NCBI GenBank assembly: GCA_031216915.1
Contig: CM062289.1
Coordinates: 448,346,910-448,410,909 of the forward strand
Direction of reading: 5' to 3'
Source: Pictodentalium vernedei
Taxonomy: Eukaryota > Mollusca > Scaphopoda > Dentaliida > Dentaliidae
Length of the DNA: 64,000 nt
Both the position numbers and the translations under genes were made by a program. Below, in pieces: positions 11,421 through 21,987 of the stretch. The notes beneath the pieces are model-generated. The model was not told where the DNA came from and searched no databases. It was given only the letters and a program-made list of their open reading frames with translations. Positions within the stretch are counted from its first letter, which is position 1. Every line of letters begins with the position of its first letter.

Positions 11421-12299
11421 CTGACTTACCGACGCAGTCCAATATTGTCATTACAACATGTGTTTTATTTTTCGACGCTATATATTATATATATATATAC
11501 AAGCCTGCTACTAAGCATGATAGTTTAGTTTCTTGTCCGCGTGGCTCATTTCTGCCATTTTATCTTTTTTACATATAGTTTATTTTGGCAGAGCAGGGCA
11601 AACCGAGAGTTCATATGCGTCTAGACGGTGTGATTAAAGACTGCATATATTCTTTTTCGCCGTTTATGTCTTTTCCAATTTCAATATTGGGAACGACATT
11701 ATGTATAGTAGACTTAACTTAGACGCTTTATTATACGTAATCCGCCTTACTGAGGCGTTATCATTACGTCTTCAAGAAAAGATTTACGGGATATTATTCC
11801 CAATGTAATTTCTTTTGAGGGCGGTATTTTATTCACGTATAACTCCGCCCTTCAGTGGCTGATTGGAGTGTTTAGACGTGATGCAGCCCTAGCTACATCC
11901 ACGCGTGGATAGTAGGTTAAGAACTCTCTCAGAGTCGCTTCGTTCTCGGAGGAGCTTCTCTTCGACGGCAACTTTCCGGCAATCCATGAATTGCTTGGTT
12001 TTTACATTCTCTTGTCTATCTAGTGTTACAAGAGATTCAGACTGGGGCAAACATTCGGTGGTTGACTCAGAGAGTGCCGCCGTAGTTGCCGGACCCTAGT
12101 GTGGCTGTTATGACGGTTGCCAGTCAAACAGATTGGGATATATACTGATCCCTACGGATTCGAAGTGCCAGGGTCTTTGGGTTCCGCAGTCTTTTAGCTA
12201 TCAGTTTAACTTCCGCGGAATAATGTTTTTTTTTGGCTTGCTTTATGTCATTGCATGAACATTATTCAGAAATGCATGCCCAAATTCCTGTCCTTTAAT

Positions 12300-12730
12300 T
12301 CGACAGTAGTGGCGTATCTCCGGAACCAGGGAGGCACTCTTTCGTTTCCGTTATTCAATTTAATGGAAAGAATCCGTCTGTTGGTTATAGTACACCAAGT
12401 TCAGTTTTGGTCCGTCATATTCGGGGTCGTCTGATTGTTTTATCGCACTCCCGTTCTCTTACGGGTCGCTTGTTGCTGTCAGAATGGACTCTCAACAAAC
12501 AAGTATTTAATCAGATTTGCTATCTATGGGAGCGCCCAATGATGTTTTATTATGACACAGCTTGCTAATCAATTGCAGACGTATGTGTTGGCTTGTCCAG
12601 ATCTCTGAGCTAATTCTGTTAACGCTCTATTGATCTATAGGACGCAATGATAGGATACGTGTATCCTCCGGCGCTGTTGTTTTAGCAGGTATTGCTATGA
12701 TAAACAACCACAATACATTTCTGTTGATAG
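12300..12730 (+). pseudogene. DIRS RNase H and downstream domain, frameshifted
   Basis: One frame gives VAYLRNQGGTLSFPLFNLM. After a frameshift near 12410 another gives HIRGRLIVLSHSRSLTGRLL followed by SEWTLNKQVFNQICYLWERP. A third piece gives IGYVYPPALLF. These follow the order of DIRS reverse transcriptase/RNase H C-termini (QGGT, HIPG.LN..AD.LSR, EW.L...VF). The reverse transcriptase core upstream is too eroded to recognise with confidence. Confidence 0.65.
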
Positions 12731-12879
12731 CATCTCTATCTTCACAGAGATCATGAGTAATTTACTCTCTTGTCTACTGTGGATCTTAACGTGAAATCTT
12801 CCTCTATGTGAGGATCTTTTTTCACTGGGTAAATCGTGTCATCTTTATCACAACCAGCAAGGTCGCAACCTTCATGTAT

Positions 12880-13560
12880 TCCGTTGTGTGGTCCGTATTG
12901 CATTGTAAGCACTGTACTGGACGAGCTTTGGACGCGATTTCTTACTATAGGAGATCCTCTTCTTCGCTATTCTATGCGACTAAAGTGGAGGCTCTTCCGT
13001 CGTGGTGTAGGGATCATTATGTTCATATGGTTGATCCCTCCATACTACGCATTGCTAGTTTTTAGTATACTTGTCTCACAAGATCTACTGCAGCCTGTTG
13101 TTATTTAGGTTATAGGTTTATGTTACCTCATACCTATGCACTCTACGATAGTTTACAATTGAGTCTTTTGTCTCTTTATCTAAGTCAGTTAGTAACTTTT
13201 TGATAAATAGACTTAGAATCTTTAGATTAAATTCCTATACGGATTTTAACTTCGGTTCTTATTTAGCTAAGTAATCATTTGAGCCTCTGGAAACAGTAGT
13301 TTTCAAATTCTGACCTTTTAGACAGCTCTTTTACTGTAGAGTCAGTGAGTTTCATGCACTATCGATGGATGATTTTCACTTTCATAGTTTCGGAATCAAT
13401 ACTTCCGTTACTATTTAGGTTGGATTGTTGCATAAGAGTTAGGCTCCTATTATCCGGAACCTATTATTTTAAGGTCCTTCCGTCTTCGTATGGGCATAGG
13501 CCTTTACTCTTTCCGGGTACAGTTTATCTATTTATAAACAGATTTCTGTTTATTACATGG
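12880..13560 (+). pseudogene. DIRS tyrosine recombinase remnant
   Basis: Frames shift repeatedly, but WCRDHYVHMVDPSILRIASF, then LVYLSHKIYC, then NFGSYLAK*SFEPLETVVF and SEFHALSMDDF resemble the DNA-binding and early catalytic part of DIRS/Ngaro recombinases. The catalytic R-H-R-Y set cannot be traced, so the copy should be inactive. Confidence 0.6.
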
Positions 13561-14460
13561 GCGTAAGCTTCTTCTGTCTTTGATGTCTAGTAGAAGGACG
13601 TTACGCTCCATTTTATTGTTAATCGATTCTATTAACTAGCGTACTGCTTATGGTATATCATTGGCTTAGCAGTTGTGCTTAAGATTTCGGCTCTTGAAGT
13701 AAGAGTTCTTCTACTTCTTGGGCTTACATTAATAGTGTTGCTATTATAGATTTTTGAAGGCTGCTCATTGCGCTCAGCCATCCATTCATGAATTTTATCT
13801 CAGAAATATCGAGTCCATTTCTGGAGGCCTCTATTGTTAGGTCTATTATCTACTGCTCAGAATGTCATTCACTTAACAGTTGCTACTATAGCTAGGTAGG
13901 CTGTCTGTTTCGGCAGTGTCTCCGTTCGGCTGCCCTCTTCGCTCTGGGCTATTTGACCCAGGGCAAGAAAAGGGGGGGGGAGGGTGTTCCCTTGGGTCAC
14001 CTGTTTTTACTATGAAAACAAGGGGATACCTCCTCCGGAGTTAGTAATTCTGAGCTGTTATTGGGATGGTTGTTTAGTGAGAAGTTTAAGTTTATAAAAT
14101 TCATTCAAGTCTTAGTTTTTAAAGTATAGCTTTTGAATATTGCATATGTCAACGGACATGATTATGCATTTCTCACACACTTTTAGGAGTATAAGAGTCT
14201 CTATTCTCTAGACTTACTTTATTATTGGCTTACTTTAAAAATTATTAGTATAAGGATTATTGGATATTAATAGAGTACATGGATGTATGAAGCTCAATTC
14301 TTGGAAGGTGTTGTATCTTTCTAATTTATCATAAATAAGAAAGATACATGTAAGGCCTATTACTTCTTTTCCCTACAGGGGATGACTCTATTTTATTTTA
14401 TTGAGCGTATTCCATTTTGCTCTATGTCCTTGGCCCTCCAGCCTTTTTACTATTCAGCTA

Positions 14461-14543
14461 TGTCTGGGTCATTGGTACAGTATAAAAATGTTAAAAAATT
14501 TATAGTAATTTATATATTTTTTATACTTACCAATGACCCAGAC
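14461..14543. repeat. DIRS internal complementary region
   Basis: The left half (tatgtctgggtcattggtac to ataaaaat) is the complement of the element's left end at 7865-7895. The right half (gttaaaaaatttatagtaat to cagac) is the complement of the right end at 14793-14846. The join fixes both outer borders to the base. In the DIRS model this region templates completion of the termini and circularisation. Confidence 0.92.
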
Positions 14544-14616
14544 GGGGATGGCCCTCCCAGGAGTTGGGAACTCTTGCCTCCCCGCTGAGTACATAGCGCT
14601 TACCAGGCACTGGTTA

Positions 14617-14846
14617 TTAGAATGATTAATGGCGCCAATTTCGGAACGTCCTTGACACTGCGCATGCGCAGTGGGGGCGAGGTGTGGAGGGCCTCTCAGG
14701 ACATGTTTTTCTTTAGTTTTAGATGCAAATTTTGGGGATTGGGGGGCAAAATTTGTGTTTGGCCCTATATTTTAAGAGTTAGCACCAGCTATGTCTGGGT
14801 CATTGGTAAGTATAAAAAATATATAAATTACTATAAATTTTTTAAC
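14617..14846 (+). repeat. DIRS right inverted terminal repeat
   Basis: It pairs with 7865-8068. The outer ~40 bases (agtataaaaaatatataaat onward) are specific to this end and are complemented at 14490-14543. Confidence 0.9.
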
Positions 14847-15023
14847 TTTTCAAAAAATTTCAACAAAACCATATCATGTGACCCCTCATTGGAACAAGCT
14901 TGTCGAGCTCGTTCCAATGAGGGGTCACATGATATGGTTTTGTTGAAATTTTTTGAAAAAATTAAAAAAAATGATATTTAAAATAATAAATTTTGATATT
15001 GTGCACGTTGGGTAAAGGGTTAA
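14847..15023. mobile_element. Right part of the A2 MITE split by DIRS
   Basis: It resumes at ttttcaaaaaatttcaac, passes the palindromic centre (ccctcattggaacaagcttg, then tcgagctcgttccaatgagg) and ends GTTGGGTAAAGGGTTAA. Together with 7792-7864 it makes one full-length MITE. Confidence 0.85.
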
Positions 15024-15049
15024 ATGATTATGTGCTGTTAATTCTGTAC

Positions 15050-16130
15050 CCAACATGAATAGCAGATAATGCTTCCAAATGAAACAGATAATGTTCAATG
15101 ATTATGAAAGGATTATGAAAGGATTATGAAAAAAGATAAAAATTGTGATAATTGAGAATATGTTAAGTCCTGTACCCTGCATGCTACGTTTTCAGCAAGA
15201 ATAATTTGCGGTGTAGACTGGACTAAAGAAATGAGGCATGGGTTGATGTGACCCTCACCATTATCTGGGTCAATTTCAAATTTCGAACATGGCTTTCGGT
15301 TAATGTCTAGATTGGAGCTATCAAACTTTTCCAACTTTCCTTGAAAAACATGGCCTCTGGTGACCATCTTTGATTTGGCATGTAAATTGTCAACAATTCC
15401 TTTAGCACACCTTACAGGCCGCATCTCTCACCTGATCTTTTTCAAATTTTATACATGACTTTGGGGTAATGTCTGGGTGGGAGCAATCCTTTTTTTCGAA
15501 TTTCATTGAAAAACATGGCTTCTGGGTGCCATCTTGGATTTGGCATATAAATTTCAATAATTCCATTTGCACACTCTACAGACCGAATCTCTCACCTGAT
15601 TAGTTTCAAATATATATGGCTTCAATGTGATGTCGAGATGGGAGCTATAAAATGTTTTTTTAATTTCGTTGGAAAACATGGCCACAGGTGGTCAACCTTG
15701 GATTTGACGTGTAAATTGCCATTAGCACACCCTACAGACTGCATCTCCCGACCTTTTTCAAATTTCATATGCAGCGTTGGTGTGATGTCGAGGTTGGAGC
15801 TATTTAACTTTTCTGAATTTTTTTTTGAAAAACATGGTCGCCAGTGACCATCATGGATTTGGCATATAAAATTGTAAACAATTCCATTAGTACACCCTAC
15901 ACAATTCATCTCTCACCATCTCTCTCTTTTTCGAATTTCATATGTAGATTTGGTGTGATGTCTAGATGGTGCTACAGAATTTCACCAAATTTTATTAAAA
16001 AACATGGCCAACAGTGGACATCTTGAATTTGGAATATACATTGTCAACAATTTCATTAGCACACTCTACAGGCCGCATCCCTCCCTGATCTATTTCTGAT
16101 TTCATATTTAGTTATGGTGTGATATATTTT
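15050..16130. repeat. Tandem array of ~156-169 bp monomers
   Basis: The landmark 'gcacac(c/t)(c/t)tacag' occurs at about 15404, 15568, 15724, 15889 and 16058, giving spacings of 164, 156, 165 and 169. Each unit also carries 'gatgtctag.tgggagcta' and 'gaaaaacatgg'. The units are diverged. The array resembles the cores of bivalve pearl-type elements. The ORFs on both strands here (60-103 codons) are products of the repeat. Confidence 0.7.
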
Positions 16131-16206
16131 CTGTAGAAATTTTAGCAAATAACTTGGTATTACTGGAACTTGCAATTTATTTCTGTACCTTCGTCAAGTT
16201 GAGCTG

Positions 16207-16772
16207 TAGAGCTGTAGGTTTTTAAATTTCTTGTTCGGTTTTGGTTTTTCAGGTGGAGTAAAACCTCAGTTTGGTTTGATTTTCGGTTTGTTCATGAGGC
16301 CAAGTAAAATTCAATAAAACTCATTCTTATGTCCGGAGTCATAACTGAATGGTAGTGAAATTAAGTGAAACTCAATGAATGCCCGAAATAAGCTATAATA
16401 CATGAAGAATCAGGAAGGCCAATATAACAATTACCTAAATATACAGAACTTTTATTGTGCTTGGCCATTTTTCGAGGTCTGACAGGTACACGCAACTTGA
16501 GGAAAGCTGCAAACACAACTAAACTGAAATGTCTGAAATTCACAGAATGTAGCCTTCTCAGAGTAGTGAGAGCACCCAGACACTGCCATTGGCAGTGTCT
16601 GAGTACTCTCACTACTCTGGGATGGCTACATTCTGTAAATTTCCGCAGCAAGAGAGTATTATAATAAAAAATCGAAAAACCTTTGAAAACCTTAGATTAC
16701 GGGATGTCGACGGTTTCGGTTTTTTAAAAAAACTAAAAACCTCAGTTCGGTTTCGGTTAACCTACAGCTCTA
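16207..16772. mobile_element. Non-autonomous hAT element (TAGAGCTG termini)
   Basis: Terminal inverted repeats TAGAGCTGTAGGTT and AACCTACAGCTCTA are flanked by ttgagctg (16199-16206) and ttgaactg (16773-16780), an 8 bp target duplication with one mismatch. The inner subterminal sequence is rich in 'ttcggtt'. A hairpin at about 16515-16650 (agaatgtagcc, cagagtagtgag and complements) sits inside. The same family appears at 60146-62889. Confidence 0.75.
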
Positions 16773-16889
16773 TTGAACTGCAGTGTTATTAACATTTTCA
16801 CTTTGGTTGACCTAACATAAAGTGCTCTGAAATTGCCTTGATATTACTTGAGAAAGTTTGAAAAGGTTTTCAGAAGAAAAAAAATCAGT

Positions 16890-17084
16890 TTAACCCTTTA
16901 ACCAATGCAGACGATATCAAAATTTATTATTTTAAATATCGTTTTTTTACGCTCGATGAGCTTGTTCCAGCGGGGAGGGGATGGGGGAAGCACATGATAT
17001 TGTTTTGTTGAAATTTTTTTAAAAATAATATTTTTTCAACTACTGAATTTGCAGATGCGGCCATTTCGTTGGGTAAAGGGTTAA
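16890..17084. mobile_element. A2-family MITE, worn centre
   Basis: It is bordered by TTAACCCTTTAACC and GGGTAAAGGGTTAA. The interior keeps aaaatttattattttaaata and the arm tgttttgttgaaat, but the centre is damaged (ccagcggggaggggatgggg). Confidence 0.7.
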
Positions 17085-17672
17085 CCCTTTTTGGGTCTCA
17101 CAATTTCCTTATTTGGATAGGTTTAAAAATTTGTTTTTAGGCAGGCATTGACCCTCTGACTCATCTGATTTAAGAGTAATGAAAATGGTAAATGCCCACC
17201 TAAAAATCATTGATAACGTCATTCATTCTGAAATCGGTGTTCACTCAATCATTCTAATGGAAGTACACTGGTTATTCATTCACACCCTAGGACATGGACA
17301 ATTTTAGTCCACCATGAGACAGTTGGCTTAGCAGTGATTTCGAGCCAAATCTTGGCTGACCGTGGAGGCATTCAAGATTTGGCAAGAACCACTGCCATGG
17401 TAATGTGACTATAAACTGTGGGATTGCTTGATTATGTGTTGAAGTGCCTGTTCTGATACCTCAAAGTTTGTCATCATTGGGAATAGTCCTTCAGAGGTTG
17501 ACATCTCCCAAGGAATGTTATCCAAGAACGACCTGTTTTACACATTTTCTCACAGTGAAATGATTTCATAAATATAGGGGCAATAACCCTTCTGAACTTT
17601 CTTGTAGGAGGGCATTGGTTGTCCTCCAGTAATGTTTTTAAACTGCAATCCTAAAAAATTGGTATATTTCAG
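17085..17672. repeat. Intron 2 end with one foldback of family I
   Basis: Positions 17315-17403 carry the 'cagtgatttcgagccaaatc' foldback and its complement. The rest shows no gene or clear repeat. The acceptor is atatttcag at 17672. Confidence 0.5.
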
Positions 17673-17871
17673 GTAACCTTGAGATCACACATTTCTATGG
17701 CAAAGCAGAAGCTCAACAAAGTGCTGATGAGAAGACGGAAGACTCCACAACTGACAGAAGGGAAGGCGAAGAAGATGATGATAACTTGGCATCAAGAATT
17801 AAAAATAGACGAATATTGTCTGCAAAAGCTGCCAAGGAAAAAGCAGAGAAAGAGAAAGAGAAAAGAATTCA
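17673..17871 (+). CDS. BAZ1B: BAZ1B-like exon 3: acidic linker and coiled coil
   Basis: The exon reads NLEITHFYGKAEAQQSADEK, an acidic run EGEEDDDNLASR, then IKNRRILSAKAAKEKAEKEK and EKRI. The block of acid residues followed by (V/I)K.RR.L..(Q/K)A.KE is characteristic of BAZ1B between WHIM1 and WHIM2. The donor is gtatgt. The exon ends two bases into a Gln codon. Confidence 0.9.
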
Positions 17872-18056
17872 GTATGTTTTTATTCTCTTTTTCTCATCTT
17901 TCCTCATCCTGGTCCCACAACCCTTGCACTTTCATCTCTTATTGTTCAGTACTTTAAAAATAAATACCTTTTGGTACCTTAATGAACTTGAATTCCTCCT
18001 GATGGTGCACGAATGCAGTCAAAAGTATTGTTCCTCTCAAATTTGAAAAATTTTCA

Positions 18057-18566
18057 TTAACCTTTTAATCACCGCAATGTCCAAAACTTGTCATCGCAAG
18101 TCACCCAAATCAACATTCAATTTTCATTATTTTTTAATTTTTTGTCTCATAAACATAGCTTATGACCCCTCATTGGAACGAGCTTGTTGAGTTCGTTCCA
18201 ATAAGGGATCATAAGCTATGTTTTTAACCAGGCCTGAAAATAAGCCATCTGACATTTGCAAATTGAGGTTCCCAGAGGGTGAATTTGATGATGCTATCCC
18301 ATACAGTGGGCCAATTTATCCCCTGGGTACCTCTTTCTGTTTAGTTTTGAGACCCTGATTCAGATTGAGGTTTGCAGAGGGTTAATTTAGTGATGCTACC
18401 CTGCTGTGCAGGGTAGTATCACTAAATTCACCCTCTGGAGACCTCATTTTGCAGATGACAGTCTGCTTATTTTCTGGCGTGTTTTTGACACAAAAATGAA
18501 AGAAATAGTAATTCAGGAATTTTATGTGCAAGTGTTGCCAGCCTTTTGTGTTAGGTAAAGAGTTCA
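18057..18566. mobile_element. A1 MITE interrupted by a 253 bp hAT-like MITE
   Basis: The outer left end TTAACCTTTTAATC and centre (cctcattggaacgagcttg) run to 18228. The outer right part resumes at 18482 with tttttgacacaaaaatgaaa and ends gttaggtaaagagttca, where the terminal TTAA has mutated. Confidence 0.75.
18229..18481. mobile_element. hAT-like foldback MITE (family B), copy 1
   Basis: The ends are CAGGCCTGAAAATAAGC and GCTTATTTTCTGGCGTG. Flanks tttttaac and tttttgac form an 8 bp duplication with one mismatch. The inner repeat is 'agagggtgaatttgatgatg' and its complement. It is exactly as long (253 bp) as copy 3 at 40899-41151. Confidence 0.75.
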
Positions 18567-18583
18567 GTTTATCAATTTTGTTT

Positions 18584-19402
18584 AGTTTAAACAATATTTA
18601 TTGAATAATTGATAAGTATATACACTTCACAAGAACAGTTAACAAGAAAGATCTGAGCAACACAAAATACAGTAGTATACACGAATCAAATGAAGACTAG
18701 ATAAATGCTTACTATGTAAGAGAGGGATTCAACAGAAAGCTTGAAGCTTATGTAAGTCGTCTCCCTGACAAAATATAAAATTACTCCTGTAGGTGATGCA
18801 TATCCATGGAGAAGCTCACACATCGCGACCGGGAGGCTGAGACTCACTCTATTGGCTTAGTTCCTACGGTTGTAGATCAGTACAAGTACGTGTGCACAAT
18901 CAGTCTCACTCACCAAGACCCAGTCCCCAGAATTAGTGCGCCTCAATATGGTTGGAGAGATCAATAGCATTCAGGTACGGAGTATAGAAAGTCTCAACCG
19001 CCAGGCAACGATGTGTGAGATTGTTTAAACATCAAATTGAATTGGAAAGAAAAGGAAAAGAAGGTAGAACAGCAGAACTGATAGGAGAAAAAAAGATCGA
19101 AAAATAGAAACAGCTGGAATACATCATACATTGATCGAACACTCAAGAGTCTAGGAATCGGGTATAGGCAGCTTGTTTCGTTATTTTATTTTGTAGAGTG
19201 TTAGGCGTGAATAATTGTTGGTAGTGTTGAACGATGAAATGCATGAAAAGGTATTCAACCTTAGGCATTGGTTGCTCGGTCCTATTGTACCAGCTAAGCA
19301 GAAATTATTTACCGCAGTGAACAGTCACAGCTTCATTATCTTAATTCCCACAAGAAGTGAGAATAAAGGCACAGTATCGAGTTTCAAATCGTTGTTTATT
19401 TA
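18584..19402 (-). mobile_element. 819 bp retro-insert with 13 bp target duplication
   Basis: atcaattttgttt occurs at 18571-18583 and again at 19403-19415. Read on the minus strand the insert ends with an AATAAA polyadenylation signal (ttcaataaatattgtttaaa), as a retroposed transcript would. Near its minus-strand start, ctgttcactgcggtaaa and ggtacaataggaccgagcaa resemble the start of the SINE-like elements at 26297 and 44969. There is no coding frame of note and the source is unknown. Confidence 0.6.
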
Positions 19403-19766
19403 ATCAATTTTGTTTCCCATATATCATTCTTCTGAAGTTTGCATTTAATCATTTACCCAATGTAGTATTTCTAAAACATTTCAAACTACTTTCATACTTT
19501 CAGTACTGTTTTATGGTTTAAAAAGAAAAAAAAATTGTGAAAGAAATAAGAATTTTTTTTTCTTGATTTTGTTATTGAACTTATTTTCATTAAATATATG
19601 CCATAATGGCATACTGTTTATAACGGTTTGAGAAATTGGAAATCTGTGACCAGTAATTGGAAACAAAATTGACTAAATTCCTTTGGGGAGGGCTTCCATT
19701 ACCAGAGTATGTAGACCACACAAAAAATCTTGGTATATAAATGAAATCTAAATTTTACTTCTACAG

Positions 19767-19833
19767 AGTGGAAAAAGAAATGGCCCTGTACAAGAAGCAA
19801 AAAGAACAAGATGCCTTTGAAAAAGAATTCACA
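19767..19833 (+). CDS. BAZ1B: BAZ1B-like exon 4: coiled-coil end
   Basis: The acceptor AG at 19765-19766 is chosen over 19767-19768 because only it completes the Gln codon of exon 3 and keeps the frame. The exon reads VEKEMALYKKQKEQDAFEKE then FT, with donor gtgagt, and ends in phase 0. Confidence 0.88.
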
Positions 19834-19879
19834 GTGAGTAAAGTTTGGATCACCTAAATGGATATCTCTTGATTGAATA

Positions 19880-20278
19880 ATACTGTTAGGCCCCACAAAG
19901 TTAAATCTTCTGTTTCTCAGGCCATTTATTTGTAAAATTGTATGTGGGCAGGTGGTTTTTTATTTTATTTTGTATGTTTGTAATTATTTCTTTGCCCTCA
20001 AAAGTTCATGTTTTTGGTTTGTTTTATGTTTTAGGCCTCGCAATCTACAGAATAGCATGGGTGGCAGTGTATTTCATCTCTTGAGGGCAACACGGCCTTG
20101 CAGTGCTAAAGCATTGCAAGGCCTTGTTGCACTCAAGGGGCAAATTTATCAGTTTTTATTAACTTTAGTAAAATATAGGACATAAACCATTTTATTTTTA
20201 TTTTTTCAATTTATAAAGAGAGAGCATGCAACAGCCAAAAAAGACCATGCTGGAAGGCCTGAGAAACAGATTTTTTAC
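19880..20278. mobile_element. Element with CTGTTTCTCAGGCC ends (family H), copy 2
   Basis: Inverted ends tctgtttctcaggcc (19909) and ggcctgagaaacagatt (20255) bracket a hairpin at 20080-20142 (caacacggccttgcagtgct and complement). An inverted relative lies at 36695-37018 with the same inner landmarks (ttaggcctcgcaatctacag, gcatgc). Confidence 0.65.
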
Positions 20279-20339
20279 TTTTTTATAATTGAATATAACT
20301 TCCAAACACATAGAATACCATTTACCATTCCTTCAGTAG

Positions 20340-20640
20340 AAATTTTTTTGATTTTAAATTGCATATAGATTATAGAGCAAACTCCTGTTAAATGAATAAA
20401 ACATCTTTTAATATGTCCATAAATTTTTATTATGTCCATAAATTCACCTGACAATCACCAAATTTCCTTTGTTTATAGACCTATTTGGCCTTCGACCATC
20501 CAGTGCAGACATTTAATCTATTGTATCATATTTGCTCAGTTTATCTCCGGAATACAGGAAAGAGATCAAATTTTTGTTTATTAAAAGCTGTTAATTGAAT
20601 AATTTTCATTGGCAAAGTGATTCTTCAGTTAAATGCTGTG
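20340..20640. repeat. Fragment of family F ('aattaacagg') element
   Basis: The wording 'gagcaaactcctgttaaatg' and 'tatttgctcagtttatctcc' matches parts of the TA-type elements at 41412-41826 and 42884-43311. The ends are missing. Confidence 0.45.
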
Positions 20641-20641
20641 C

Positions 20642-20837
20642 CAAGCCTGAATATAAGCAACCTGTCATTTGCAAAATGAGGTTCTCAGAGGGTGAATTTG
20701 CTGATGCTATCCCCTACAGTGAGCCAATTTATCCTCTAGGTACATCTTTCTGTTTTAGCTTCAGAGGGGTAGCATCACCAAATTCACCCTCTGGGGACCT
20801 CATTTTGCAGTTGACAATCTGCTTATATTCAAGCTTG
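20642..20837. mobile_element. Family B foldback MITE, copy 2 (shortened)
   Basis: Ends caagcctgaatataagc and gcttatattcaagcttg enclose the same gagggtgaatttg(c/g)tgatg arms as the other copies, but ~57 bp of the centre is missing and no target duplication is visible. Confidence 0.65.
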
Positions 20838-20849
20838 GTCCACAGTATT

Positions 20850-21410
20850 TGTCTTGATTAGTTAGATTTTGTAGTATGTACATTCTAAATATGAGTAGAG
20901 CTTGCTGGAAAGTCAGATTTTATTGATGGATAACTTTGTTACAATTTATTGGAACTATTACAAAATATACAGACATGTGAGTCTTCTTCTTTTCAGAGGA
21001 ATTCCTCTTTTTCTGTTCTATGCAGAAAGTCTTCTTCATATCCAACAATAAGTGGCAATTTTTGTCCTTTGTTCTTGGGATTAATCTAAGCAGAGAGCTC
21101 TGTCAAACAAGATGTGATTGTTAATTTCTCAGTACTATAATAATATTGCTGAAGAGCAGTAATCAATGTAGTAGAAAACAAACCTTGTATAGTGTGTTTA
21201 AATTGTTCAAAAACTGGAGTATACAAATGTTTCCAAAGTGTGCATTAACAGTTTTCAGTACTGGAAATAAATACCTATATATATAGATGCACTCACTCAT
21301 TCATATAGAATCCAACTTATTGGGGCTTGATTATTGCATTGTGTACCAAAATATACTTCATCTTATTCAATACTCCAATCGGTGAATGTTCTACAGTCCA
21401 CATCTTCCTC
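20850..21410. other. Intron 4 stretch, nothing recognised
   Basis: AT-rich sequence with short chance ORFs only. No exon-like frame, inverted repeat or element end was seen. Confidence 0.5.
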
Positions 21411-21425
21411 TCCTTGTATCATTGC

Positions 21426-21987
21426 CAGGCGTGTCACCTGGTACCACCGGTACCCTCATGCTCCAACCAGTACCAGTACTGATGCCTTTGTCCTGCCGGT
21501 ACTGGGACAAAATTATTTTATGGGGAAATTCCTAATTGAACAAGGGTAATCCTGTATGGCACACTTGCATGAAATACTTTTAACTTATTTATGAATGAAC
21601 ATATCAAAGCACACAACAGGTGCATGTTCTGTCTGCACCACAATCTCAATAAGGCTAACCATTTTGACTTTTAATGCGTCACATCAAAGACACTGGAAGT
21701 GCCATCATCGGCTACTTCAAAGAAATTATTCTATGGTGACATCAAAGTAATCATAAAACGTGATCATCGTGCTTTATGATTACTTTGATATCACCGCAGA
21801 ATAATTGGACGGTGCCGTGTTTGTCTTGCAAACTTGGCAAATGATGCGGTTTAAATGTGAATTTCTGCCATCTGATTGCAATAGGTCATCCAATTGTTGA
21901 TTAGTCCCGGTACTGGTTTCGGCGAGTCAGGCTCTTCCAGTCCTGGTATCGATTATGTTGGGTGCTGGCGGTACTTTGACATGCCTG
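21426..21987. mobile_element. Non-autonomous hAT element with exact 8 bp duplication
   Basis: Termini CAGGCGTGTCACC and TGACATGCCTG are flanked by atcattgc at 21418-21425 and 21988-21995, identical. Subterminal repeats of 'ggtaccaccggtacc' and 'ccggtactgg' occur at both ends. A hairpin (gacatcaaagtaatcataaa and complement) lies at about 21700-21815. No transposase frame. Confidence 0.85.

Larger units (their letters stand above)
7865..14846 (+). mobile_element. DIRS-like tyrosine-recombinase retrotransposon, full length but decayed
   Basis: Inverted terminal repeats lie at 7865-8068 and 14617-14846 and match base for base over ~186 bp. An internal complementary region at 14461-14543 spells the complement of the left outer end joined to the complement of the right outer end, which is diagnostic of DIRS elements. 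Reading plus-strand, broken frames resemble a GAG-like region (9.4-11.4 kb, duplicated), RNase H (12.3 kb: VAYLRNQGGT), the DIRS block around EWTLNKQVF (12.5 kb) and a tyrosine recombinase (12.9-13.5 kb: VDPSILRIASFLVYL, SFEPLETVVF). Frameshifts and stops are many, so the copy is not autonomous. It lacks a target duplication, as expected. The GC content of 9.3-11.4 kb is above that of the surroundings. Confidence 0.88.

Noticed and set aside
12808-13108. Independent gene encoding a membrane-like protein (two overlapping ORFs)
   Set aside because: The frames are pieces of the decayed DIRS tyrosine recombinase, between the element's own terminal repeats.
19769-19833. Alternative acceptor two bases downstream for exon 4
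   Set aside because: It shifts the frame and destroys the Glu/Lys coil. The acceptor at 19766 keeps all phases.
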